From Cinnamomum chago (lineage: Eukaryota > Streptophyta > Magnoliopsida > Laurales > Lauraceae), in contig CP142452.1 of assembly GCA_038049695.1 (NCBI GenBank), positions 78,085,501 to 78,149,500 on the forward strand: a stretch of 64,000 nt of DNA, read 5' to 3'. Shown here one piece after another: positions 1 through 11,047 of this stretch. Position 1 is the stretch's first letter. Each line of letters opens with the position of its first letter. A program made the translations under genes and the position numbers. A model generated the notes under the pieces. The model was given only the letters and a program-made list of their open reading frames with translations. It searched no databases and was not told the origin of the DNA.

Positions 1-290
1 TTTAACAGTTTTAGATAGGACCATTACAAAGCGGCATATAGCATGAAGTACTCCCATGTATAAACATAAATTCCTATAGTGATTGTTTGCTTTGATTTTG
101 AAGATATTGAGCATGCCCACATTCCTGTACAATGATCGGACCGTGCTACCAAAGAAGGATGAAAAGACTGCATACAGAAGGCTCATTTTTGGGGAGTATA
201 GTGCATATTACGATTTAGGCAAAATGTCTTTGGACTACGCCAAGAGTACAGAAGAGAAATGATGGCCCATGAATCCAAATGGGTGGTGAC

Positions 291-3200
291 TGTAACGCCC
301 CAATTCTGGATACCGATATACTCGTTCGAATACCCGAAATTGGCGCGCTACTTCCCGGAAAATCCGAGAACTTCCAAGATCGTAGGCCGCAGTGAGGTCC
401 AATTTAAAACTTTTTGACCAATATAATACTCAATGGTTTAAGTTGCGGAAGCATAACAATTAAACAATGCGGAAGCAATAGGTATCAATATATGTATTAA
501 GTAAGAGCGGAACAGTGGTCAAGTTAAATGTATCAGTTGTTAATCAAAAGTTATACATATTGGTTTCTACCCAACTCACTACAAAATTTCCACTCAAACC
601 CAAAATAAAGAGCTCTCAAAACCCTGGTATGAAATCTTCGCCCTCCGGCTCGACATCCGTGTCGGCCGGGCCCCACGCGAACTCTCCAGCGACAGGCGCC
701 TCCACTAGAGCTAATGCATCATCAGGGATCTCTGGGTCAAGGCCTAAGCACCAATGAAGGGTCAGATCTAAAAGATCTGGCAAGTTACATCATACTATTA
801 ACATAGAGCATATATATCAAATGAATAGAGACGAGTAATTAAATTAAAGAATGACAAGGTAAAGAACTAGGCAGTTGTGCATTTTAATCACAAGGAATCA
901 GATAAATATAAACATCTAAACTAAAACAAGGTGGCACATTCACACGAGCTGGAATACCGCGGGATATTATGCCGCGGCCCTCCCATACTGAACACAGTTG
1001 CGGCGGAGAAATCTCACTAGTGCTGGGAATTACTAATCCCGCAAATCACTAATCATCTCATCATCTCATCACTCAAGACTGAACACGGTATCACACCGTC
1101 CGTCTTAACCACACGGCTTATCATGATAGTTCATCAACACTCAACTAGCTCCTACCGGGGATGATCAGTCCACAGGCTGAGCTTAATCAACCGAGTGAAT
1201 GTTCATGCCGACTCGAGAATAACTCTAAGGGTCTGTGTCTGTCTAGGCTTTGCCTTGTGTGAACAAGGTCCTAACAATGTCTCTAAGAGGTCTATAAATA
1301 CTAAGTCAGTCTATGGATTTCATTCAAGGTCCAAGCCCACTCGTTGGATCCATACCAAGGCCCATCAGCACCTGGCCTGGTCTAAATCTGTCCAAACGAG
1401 GCAACAATCCATTTACTACTGATAAACGTTTCACTTGAATCCATATAACTTAAAATCCCAAAAGAAACTACCTCTTCCAACTATGGGTTCACATCTCCAC
1501 ACTTAGGCCCAATAAGGGCCCGCCTAGACACAGACACGGGTCAATGTTCTCCCAAATCACACTATCGGGTCACCTCTAGATATCCTAGGTTCAGGTCCTC
1601 AATTTATGTTTAATTAATAGTAAACAGCTACTCTAAAGATCTAAGAGTGACAATAAATGATAACAGTGAAGTATGAACTTCAATAAGAGAATCAACAGGG
1701 AAAAGCAACGGTCCAACCCTAGGTAATGGGCCACATTAGGTTCAGGTCCATCTCCGGTAATTCGATCTCTAAACGAAGTCATTAATGCCATAAAATACTA
1801 TGTTTGGTGCTTAGGTGGTTAAGGGCATCTTTGACAACTCTTAGAGGTCGAATCATCTTAGATTAATAACCAAAACACTAATCAGTGGTCCCCGCGAGTC
1901 AAGGTTGAGCCACACCGTTGACTCGGGCTCAAAACATTGATAAACACTCATTTGGATGGTCAATGGGCCCCACAACTGATCACAACTCCTAAATGTTGAA
2001 AACTGGAAAATCAGGATTTTCCAGGCGAACTTGATTGTATAGTGAGCTCGGTTGATCACCTGGCCGGGCGGATCAACCGAGTGCACTGACTAACCTGAGT
2101 CAGGCCTCCTGGAAGACTTAATTCATTTCTAAAGGTTTCCAGTGTGTCCGGTCAAACACCTGGCCTAGGTGATTGACCGCATACTCCAAAAACCTTAGAA
2201 TGATTGATGTCCCAGCTTAAAACATTTTCTAAAGTTAATCCTAAGTATTAGATTGATTTGGGTGCAAAGAGTCTGAGTTTCGGGTGAAAAACCAACTTTC
2301 AGTCAATTCTTGCGAAAACAGTGAATTCCAGGTCAACTTGGGTAAGACCAGGTCAACCTGACCATTAGAAATAGAATTTTTTGCAAGAAAATGGTTGAGG
2401 GCCAGTTTTTTCCCAAAACACAGTGTTACCGGTCGACCAGGGTAGGTCCCAGTCGACCAGGTACACTAAAAATACAGTCTGTAGAACAGCACCTAACTGG
2501 GAGCTGTTTTTCCAAAATTCCAGTGTTCTCGGTCGACCAGGGTAGGTCCCGGTCGACTAGGAACACTGTCGGTCGAATCCCGGTCGAATCCTGCAGAATA
2601 TAACTGAGAGCAAAATTTTCTGTTTTTCAGTGTTCTCGGTCGACCAAGGCAGGGCCCGGTCGACCGGGAACACTGCATTTTTGCTCCCAGACTGATTTCT
2701 GCAACTTCTCCGTTTTGACTCATTTTTCATCTAAACCACCTCCAATCACTTCCAAACTTCCCCAAAACATCTCTAAACATCATATAACTCAAAAGCCCCT
2801 CAATTAACAACCTTGTGGCCCATTGATCTTCCAAATGGGGGGTGAAACCCCCTTCCATCAATGCCATTTCAACCAAAACACAAAACAGAGCTCAGGTAGG
2901 ATTCTAAGACTTAATTAAACACAAATATGAAATGAAACTACAGCAATCCAAGGAAAAACATACACATCCTAAGTTAATAGTAGAAGCACTTGCCTTTTAG
3001 TAATGAGAAAAGGTCTGTAGAGATAAAGAACTAGAAGAGAGAGATAATCCCAGCTGAATCAGAGAAGGAGAAGAAGAAGATGACACAGCAGAGTAGCAGC
3101 AGCTCCTTAAATGAAAAATCCCAGCAGAGTAATGGTCCCAGCTCAGCAAGGAAGAAGAAGAAGAAGTAGTAGTAGCAGCAGTTACAGAGAAGGAGTTCCA

Positions 3201-3894
3201 GCACAGAGTCAGCTATAGAAGCTCCCAGGTGAAGAAATGAGGGAGGAAGGAGGTGAGGCAGCAGCTGCTGCTGTTAGGGGAAAATTCCCAGCACAAACGG
3301 CAGTAGCTTGGAAGAGTGGAAATAAGAAGGGAAGAAGAAAGGAAATGAAGAAGGAAGATGAAGTAGCAGATGCAGTAGCTCTAAGAGAGATTCCAGCACA
3401 GAAACATAACAGGGGCTTTGGAAGAGAGAATTGAGGGAGAGGAAAGAGAGGCAAATTGGAATGAATAGTGATTTTAGGGCTCTTGGGATAAGAGCCATTT
3501 TATAGCTTAGGGTGGGGTGATTAAGGACAGTAATACCCTTTAGGGTCTCATGCAATTAGGGTTAGGGTTATATGGGTCATTTGGTAGGAATCTTCTAGAG
3601 ATGAGCACCTTTTTACACTAACCTTCACTAATTAATTAAAACCCAACTAAGGACCTATCTACACTAATTAGCCTAGGATTAATCAAAACCCCTTACTAAC
3701 TAAAATACTAACTCAACTAAGCTAATCTAACTCTAACTTAGGAAATCCAACTAATCTCTCTAATTAACCCCTAATTAGCACAATTAAATAGTAATTAGCA
3801 ATAATTAGCAACAATTAGCAATAATTAGCATAGATTAGTATTAATTAGCCTATAAAATAGCAATTAGAGGGCCCACCAAGGGTGGGGCCTCACA
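291..3894 (-). mobile_element. Solo LTR, 3.6 kb, probably Ty3/gypsy (Tekay/Del-like)
   Basis: It starts TGTAACGCCCC and ends GGGGCCTCACA (TG...CA). It is flanked on both sides by tgac (287-290 and 3895-3898) and sits inside an exon whose two halves can be read on either side, so both borders are secure. No gag or pol remains, so I read it as a single LTR left after recombination between two LTRs. Length and termini recall long-LTR chromoviruses; the family is inferred. Minus orientation is favoured because reading that way gives a TATA-like CTATAAAATGG near 3500 followed by a pyrimidine-rich leader. Inside are three copies of a GGTCGACC-rich motif (about 2420-2675), a GA-rich stretch (3060-3450) and a short AATTAGCA array (3775-3850). 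Confidence 0.75.
2420..2675. repeat. Three spaced copies of a GGTCGACC-containing ~47-base unit inside the solo LTR
   Basis: Three copies start near 2420, 2520 and 2632. Each holds CAGTGTT, GGTCGACCAGGGTAGG or a close variant, then a second GTCGACC-type block and ACACT. Each unit is nearly self-complementary around two GGTCGACC cores. They lie within the LTR, so they may be regulatory repeats of that element. Confidence 0.6.
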
Positions 3895-3959
3895 TGACTC
3901 ATCTGTTTTTGGAGCCCAAACAGCTCACCTAGTATGGAGTGTTCAGCAACGGCCCTTCT

Positions 3960-5870
3960 ATATGGCTACATCCATCTGACTTGGGTCAACTCTCTAGTTT
4001 TTAGATTCTCAAGGGATGGCTGTAGGGTTGACTATGACTAGGTAATTCAGGGCCTGATCCAATTAACAAATAAGTTAGGTGTCAGTTGATTCTTTTCTTG
4101 CCTTTTTACCCAGCACACCAGCCTTAGCCATACCAGATTTATTACACTTTCACCCATCAGTCCTGCCTGTTTGGCTCAGGTTAACCCTTTCTACTTTTTG
4201 GTTGGGTTTGGGTCGAGCCTATACATGTTTTCCCCAGTGCTCAATCAGACCAAAATTTGATCCATTGCCACCTTTAGATTGTTGGGGTTATCTGAACTCG
4301 ATGGCATATTTGTTGTGGGCATTCAAACCAAGCAAATCACATTGGTAAGTCCCCCTCGAAGCACATGATTAGTGACAAATAAAAATTAACCTAATAATTC
4401 TAATTACAGAAGGTGGCCTGTCCCTAAAACTTTGGGATGTCCTATATATTTTATGAAAAAGGGTATGCTCATGTCAAAGCTAAGTGCCCAAAGTGTGGAA
4501 AGAGAGGGCCGAAATACTAAATTTAAAATAATTATATTACCAGAGCGCCTATACTAAACAATTAACTAATGAGCACAAATATATTTTATCCATATATTCA
4601 AGTATAAAAAACATAGAAAAAGAATTAACTTTACAACTTGATCACATAAAATAGACAATAATTAATAAGTCAAAAGAAGTTTCTTCATTTAAAAGATAAA
4701 TGTCAAGCTTTCAGAAAAAGAAAATGCACATAAATTAAAGATTTAGCAGGGTTCGATTCATATTTAGTTGATCCGATCTCCTAGCATCTCCGAACCGCGC
4801 TTCGAAGATGGTCGAATCGCATTCCAATGACAGATCCGCATTGAAAACGCTGATCCAAGCTTTCGAAGCGGGATTGGGGAGGGGGAGAGGAGTTTCTAGT
4901 TACTAAGTGTCAAAGTAGTGTTATGAAGATCCAGACCTTGACCCTTAATTTCATTATTCATTTTTTATTTTTTATTTTTGGTAAAGAGCGAGTTTCATTA
5001 AAGGGAGAGAAAAAAAACAAGAGAAACAAAACTTTGACCCTTTAATTTGTGACATTTCACATGAGAGAAATGATCGTTACGTTATTTGTGTACTCACATT
5101 CGACATTTTGGCCTTGTAATATTAGCTTGAAAACGTAAAAATGGAATTGTTCTCTCAACGAGAGACTCAAGCAAGTGAACATCCACTTTAGAAATAGGGG
5201 TTTTGGCCTTTTCTTCCAAGGTATTCTAGGGTTAGATAGTTAGATTTCTTGTAGCTTATGTAGAGACTAGAGAAGCACGAGGTGAATGGGAGAGCTCGAT
5301 GATTTGGAGCTTTCATTGAGTGAGAAAGAGACTTTTCTTCATCTTGTATTCAATTATTAACATTTCGAGGGATCTTTATATGCACATCAGGGGTTTCTGG
5401 GTGGGGGTGGAGATGAATTTGTTGCTATTTGGTATTGTATTAGAAATATGTGAAGTGATCAATGGAATTCTTTGCTAATCTACAGCTAGGGGCATTCTTG
5501 CTTAAGGGTTCCCCTTTTGTGTTTTCTTAAAGAGGGCTTTGGAATCAAAGAGGGTAAGATTCTGCATGTTGTACACTAGTGGTTTTGAACCCTTTATATT
5601 TGAAATTGAAATGATTTTGAACTGTTCACAAAACAGGCATTCCTAACATTTTGGAACGGTTCAAGATTGTTCCAAATTTATTATTATTCTTAGATTAGAA
5701 TTTGAATCGTTTGTGTTTTATTTTATTTTATAGATAGTAAACCGTTCCAAAAAACCATTAAAAGCGTTTTTAAAGTCTGTTCTTAAGAGCAGCCCGGGAA
5801 CATAATCATTCATATTGAATAAATTAGTAACGGTTACATTCTGTATGGGCAGTTATTGTCTATTCGTAAT
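3960..5870. other. Intergenic DNA without a recognisable gene
   Basis: Short open frames here, including one at 4079-4348, show no family motif. The DNA is AT-rich, with small remnants that I cannot assign. Confidence 0.6.
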
Positions 5871-6252
5871 AGGGTTGTAAACGGGTCGATTCCGTTCCAG
5901 GTTCATGGTGGACCCGGAACCGGAACCGTTAAGGAGAAGGTAGGACCGGATCCGGACCCGGAACCATTTTGAACCAGTTTTTTTGCTCCAGAACCGGAAT
6001 CAGAACCATATATGGGACGGGACTGGATCCGGGTTCGGGTTTAGGTAGAGAATGATATTAAAAAAAAAAAAACATGGTTTTGATGAGAGATTTTCGAAAA
6101 TTGAGGTAATATATCGGGTCTCGGGTCCACGAGTCCTAACCAAGGTGGAACTGGACCCATTTACTTATCGGGGCCTAAATAAGGACCCAGACCCAGTTTT
6201 TAACGGGTCGGAACCTACCGGTAATCGGAGAATCGGGTACCCATTTACATCC
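5871..6252. mobile_element. Non-autonomous hAT element (MITE) with perfect 8-base target duplication
   Basis: 382 bases bounded by AGGGTTGTAAACGGGT and, inverted, GGATGTAAATGGGT. The flanks carry identical 8-base duplications ttcgtaat at 5863-5870 and 6253-6260, the hAT signature. The interior is built of ACCGGA/GGACCC-rich degenerate repeats and a poly(A) run. It has no transposase. Related copies occur at 39121-39470 and, in part, at 57661-57760. Confidence 0.85.
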
Positions 6253-7169
6253 TTCGTAATATTTGGGATGTTTAAAGAACTTAAAAAAATAAAAGCCGAA
6301 AACTTGTAGAAAAACCTATAAGAACATTCGTGTGTAAGAAAAATTAACCTATAATGAATGAAACAATAGTGACCAAACCCGATTTAATGACAAAATTAAC
6401 TAAAATAATAGGGACCCAAACATGTCATCCATTCCGATTACTCATCCAAAAAGGAAAATCACAAAAGCTTCACTTCAAGATTCCATTCAAATTCAAAATA
6501 AATAAAAAATACCAATAATAGTTCCAAAATTATGTCCATAATCTTTCACACACTACAATTCCATTCAAAATCTTTCACTCGGATTTTTTAATTGTTGTTG
6601 TTTTGATCCATTGTTTAAAATAACGGCGGTTACCATTACAATATTTACAATATAACGGTCCATAACGGTCAATATAATGGTCATGATGGTTCATTACGGC
6701 TGATATTTTGAAAATAATGATAAAATTATCGGTCGATGATGATTTTTTTAAGATTTTCTTTCCTCTTCCTTTTCATTTCTTTCTTTCTCAATCTATTTGT
6801 GGAGCTTCTTAAGACTATGTTAGAGCTTCGTAAGCTTATTTTCTCACCAAAACTCAAGTGACCTGCAAGACTTAATTTGTGGATTCTCATATAATGGTTT
6901 CTTCCCTTCACAACCATAATACCCTTATGTTCATACTCCGATATTTTAATTAATTAATTAATTAATCTTGATGTAGTAGTAAATGTTACTTGAAAGTTAA
7001 AATGCAGGCACAATTTACTTGGTTATTGAATAATTGAGTATTGTACAGCTATACTAATACTAGTAGTTTCTCGACTTTAACTGTTTAGTGCTAATGAGTA
7101 GATCAAAATTATGGTTGCAATGCATATTGTGAAATTTATGATATTTGAACTTATTTTAATATATACATG

Positions 7170-7345
7170 TCCAGTCCTCTTTGAGCACCTGACTAATTCC
7201 CGGGCAGTGGTTTACCTATCCCACTAACCAGGTGCATGCTGGGAGCTATTTCTACCTTCTAGGGTCCCAACAGAGTGGAGAGTCGAACCCAGGACCACGG
7301 GGAGCAAACCCGTACCTTGGACCAAATGAGCTACCGCCCGTTGAT
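7170..7345 (-). mobile_element. tRNA-derived SINE
   Basis: Read on the minus strand it has an A box, GGTAGCTCATTTGGT (7321-7335), and a B box, GGGTTCGACTCTCC (7277-7290), at the spacing of an RNA polymerase III promoter. A tRNA-unrelated body follows. It does not fold as a tRNA gene, so it is called a SINE. No convincing target duplication was found. Confidence 0.7.
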
Positions 7346-7758
7346 GAGCCTATTTAATTCATAGCCATCTTTATAAGTATTAGATAGGACAACGATACAG
7401 GATATAATGATTTAGGGGGACCGATATTTTTGCTTTATGTTTGCTAATGGAGAAAGATATTGTTTTCGAGCATTTTAAAATACTTTGGATTTTTTGGATA
7501 TTTTTTCAGATCTTTTTAGAGTAAAATAAAAACTAGCACTGCGATAGATCTTGATGAGCGCAAACCGAGACACGATGACCACAAACTGTGATACGACGTG
7601 ATTTTGAACCATGTTTTGATCGCATGGCTGACATTTGAGTTCTATTGGGCTTTGCAATTTTCTTTATTATTATTATTTTTTAGAATCCATTTTTAGGGCT
7701 ACTATTTTTAACTAATTATTTTTTAGGACCTAGGTTTAGAACGAGCTTGCAATAAATA

Positions 7759-7779
7759 TATATATATATATATATATTT
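7759..7779. repeat. (AT)n microsatellite
   Basis: About ten uninterrupted TA/AT units. Similar AT runs occur near 23899, 35515 and 57540. Confidence 0.8.
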
Positions 7780-8239
7780 GTAATTCTTATTACCTACTAT
7801 ATTTTACCATGCAGTTTCAGAATCTATTGTTTTTACTTGCTCATACAATGCTAACAAAATTATCTCAATCCATGAAACATAAATAATGGTGGACAAAGAT
7901 TTATATTAAAAATGTAATTAGCAATTTTCTTCAATAAATATTGTTCATTGCTAGGGCACATTTTGCTGGTCACTAACCAAAAAAACAGGAAAAAAAGTGG
8001 CACCTTATCCAGATTCCAGAGTCTTCTATTTGTTTTTGTGGCAAAACACCTGATTTGATTTTTGCTTGATTTTTGTAGCTGTTTTTATGGTAATGAACAT
8101 GATGGCCTTAATTCTCAAATGATCAAGGGAGTAAGGACCTGAAGAGCACTTTTGGAAGGTTCGATTCTGTTTTTGAAGGAACGCGACGGTTACAGGCGCT
8201 TTTAATTTCCTTCCAGAAGTGTTCAGACAACAGGTTTTA

Positions 8240-8742
8240 GGGCATGTTTGTGTAGCCCATTTCTGCGGAAAAGGTTGTAGTTTTCTGCGGAAAACTTATT
8301 TTTCATGGGTTTGGTGCGACAGTTTTCCGCGGAAATGCTTTTTCGCCACGTCAGCATTTTCCTTCCTAGGCATGGAAATAGACTTCCTATAGGGGGTATG
8401 GGAAGTCAATTTCCACGGAAAACTAATCCCCCAATTTCCTCTCTCTCACCCTCACTCCACCCAACCACCCTCTTTCTTCCTCTTCCCCTCCCAACCCCAG
8501 CCACCCCACACACATATCAACCCACTCACTCAATTGCTTTCACTAAAAAATGGTTTTCACTAAAGAAATCCATAGCTGCACCAAACAACATTAGCACTAA
8601 TTCATCGAGGAAAACCTTTTTGCACCAAACATAAAATTTTGACTTCCGCGGAAGAACTTTTCCAAAGAATTTGAAACTCATGAATTTTGCTGATGTGGCA
8701 ATTTCCAATTTCCACGGAAATTACATGTACACAAACGTGCCC
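8240..8742. mobile_element. PIF/Harbinger-like MITE
   Basis: 503 bases with inverted ends GGGCATGTTTGTGTA and, from the other side, GGGCACGTTTGTGTA. They are flanked by the trinucleotide TTA at 8237-8239 and 8743-8745. TTA duplication with GGGC ends is typical of PIF/Harbinger. The interior carries several CCGCGGAAA/TTCCACGGAA motifs and a CT-rich stretch. There is no transposase; the 109-residue frame inside is not a gene. Confidence 0.7.
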
Positions 8743-9235
8743 TTAAGTCGCATGGTCCACACCTTCCTTTAATTCAAAGGTCCATTTTTCAACAGGGAAT
8801 GTTCCTCCCAATGGGATGGTATTGGTGGGCATCAAAAACATGCATTTTAGTAATGGGATGGTGGGCCATCAACTGGTTTCATGCCTACTAATGCACTCTC
8901 TAGTTGTTATTTTAAAATGTAAAAAATCAAGAAATTTTTTTTACACATTTGGCTATTACAAGTGGGATGAATCAGTTGCTCGCTTTATATTCGAAACAAG
9001 GGATCCAGACTCTCTTTTTTCTATTTTTATAATTAAATGGTCCATCATGATCAGAGGAATTTTTTTTTTTTTTTTTTTGGGACCGCCACTTTGTTGGTCC
9101 TCTGAAATTGGAAGTTTCAAATGAACTTTAAAACGACCGTCCTTAAGAAGAAAGGGAATCAAGTCATATCTTTGTTGGTCATTTCTCTGTCACCAAATAG
9201 CTGACCTTGCACTCCAATAAACGACTCGTTACTTG

Positions 9236-9330
9236 GTGAGCTCTGTTCCTGTCTGAGCTGTAGGCTTGTACACAAGGTGTTCTCCAAGAAACCTGTTAAC
9301 GTTGTTTCTCTGTTATTTTTTTACCCTATG
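9236..9330 (+). promoter_or_regulatory. Conserved block upstream of ENT-A, probable non-coding first exon
   Basis: A block containing GAGCTCTGTT and CCAAGAAACCTGTTAACGTT is shared with the upstream regions of ENT-B (about 34870-34945, minus strand) and ENT-C (61845-61930). Each coding start is preceded by an intron-like acceptor (GCAG or ACAG directly before GTTCATTGGTGG). A 5' UTR intron joining this block to the start exon is therefore likely. The exact donor is not clear. Confidence 0.45.
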
Positions 9331-9993
9331 CTGTCTACTAAGTTGCAGGTACTTGGATTAAGCAAGTGAAGGTCATTGTAATGACAAGGGTTCTAGATAT
9401 GAAATGAGTTTTCTTTACTGATGTGTTTTTTTTTTTTTTTGTTTCTCATTGAGTATGTTGTAATGGAATTGGTTTCCTCTGTTTTTGTTGTTTATGCTTA
9501 TTATGTGGAAAACGATTCAAGATATATATGAACTGGGGATTTGATTATTCATGTTTCTGTTGTTGTTTATGAGCATCTGTTGTAATGGATATGAGTTCCT
9601 GTGCTTCTGTTGTTGGTATTTTTTTTATTGAGATGGGAGATATGGTTCTTTTTTGTTGAATGGGGATTGGTGAATAGATTTTCATCCATCATATGATGGC
9701 ATTTGACGTGCTTACATTACAACAATGGTTCTGTGACCATGGTCATCATTTATCTAAAGCCAGGAATTTAACTTTTCTTCAATTTTCTATATATCATTCA
9801 CCAAGTTTTCGAAAGAGAAAAAAAAAAGTATCCCCAATAATGTGCAGCCTGTGAATTTTATAAGAAGCATCTCTAATCCAAACTTCAGAAAAAAGTACAT
9901 CCTTTACCTCTTTTTCTTAACCTGTTTTATCTATAGTTCTTAGTGGAAAGGAGAAAAAAAAACTGATTAATTGGATTTTGATGTTGATTGTGT

Positions 9994-10149
9994 GGTCTTT
10001 TCTCTAAAACCCATGATATTCATCAATTTTTGCTGTCTCCCTTTTTTTATTTTTTTTATAATGCAAGGTATGGGGTCTTTTCTCTAAAACCCATGTTATT
10101 CATCAATTTTTGTGGTCTCCCTTTTTATATTTTTTTATAATGCACGGTA
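9994..10149 (+). repeat. Tandem duplication of ~80 bases upstream of ENT-A
   Basis: Two adjacent copies, each beginning GGTCTTTTCTCTAAAACCCA and ending ATAATGCA(A/C)GGTA, with a few differences. They lie within the inferred 5' UTR intron. Confidence 0.8.
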
Positions 10150-11047
10150 CCCAAGAAAAGATTTATTATGGTACATTGTTTTATGTAGTGCACTGTTTAT
10201 TGTAGTGTCTTTTGGGTTTCTCATGTATCCTTTGAGCTTTCTATGTGTCTTTTGGATTATTTATGCATCTTAGTTATTAAGTTGTTGTTTAGGAAAGTAT
10301 AAGGGATTAAGTGATGTTTAATCCCGGATTAGAAATGAAGTCTATATATTCAGCCATGTTTCTCATTGTTAACCAAGTTGTTTGAGTGAAAACTTGAGGT
10401 TCTTTAGTGGTACTATCTATTGGACTTATTTTCTTGTTATTATAATCAAAAGAATCAAGCTTCTTCTCTTGAATGTCCATCTATTCTCATTTGGGTTAAG
10501 AGAGATCCCCTTCAATTTCCACACCAGCCCATATTACGAGCCTTTGGCCCTAGGCCCAAGATTATACCAGATTATGGAGTGCAAGGACTAGTCCCTGGGG
10601 GTACTTATAATGTTTTCTTCTTCTATCATTCATCAATCTTTCAAAGAATGACTTTTAATTTTACACCAATGATTCATGCTTCACAGTTTAGGTGTTTTTT
10701 GGTTTCTTATACTTCTTTTTCTTAATTAGAAACTTATATTATTTCCCAAAATCTTTTGAAAACACTTCCAAGCAAAAATATTCCTGGTGAAATGTCAGGA
10801 AGAAGTAATCTAACATTAAAGCACACAATGGTCTTATTCTTGTACAAATATACACTTGGTGAACTTGTAGTAGAAAATTTGTTATATTTGCAGCTAAACG
10901 CATTACTCTTAATTTGCATATTAGTAGAAGTTCTTGTGGATTTCCTTTTAAAGAAGGTTGCTTGACAAAAGCCATGAGTAATATTTTTAGCACTACAGTC
11001 ATATGCTGCACTTCTCATTGTGGCAGGTTCATTGGTGGGAAGTAGCA

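Larger units (their letters stand above)
1..3932 (+). pseudogene. 2-oxoglutarate/Fe(II) dioxygenase pseudogene, 3' end, split by a solo LTR
   Basis: The first ~100 bases match, in reverse complement, the last part of intron 2 of the dioxygenase pseudogene at 19633-21855. The following bases match its last exon. Recognisable peptide pieces are YRRLIFGEYSAYY and KMSLDYAK, against YRKLFFGEYNAYY and KSLDYAK in the other copy. About 75 bases of the exon are missing, including the codons for the iron-binding histidine (EHRV) and the R-x-S 2-oxoglutarate motif, and the frame is shifted. A 3604-base solo LTR (291-3894) then interrupts the exon. The last codons, ending LEPKQLT-stop, resume at 3895 and finish at 3932. 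The 5' part lies outside the window. This copy cannot make an enzyme. It is a paralogue in opposite orientation to the second copy. Confidence 0.85.

Noticed and set aside
3209-3555. Ser/Pro/Phe-rich open frames of 81 and 93 codons
   Set aside because: They lie in the GA-rich part of the solo LTR and show low complexity only.
4079-4348. 89-codon frame after the first dioxygenase pseudogene
   Set aside because: No start context, splice sites or family similarity that I can recognise.
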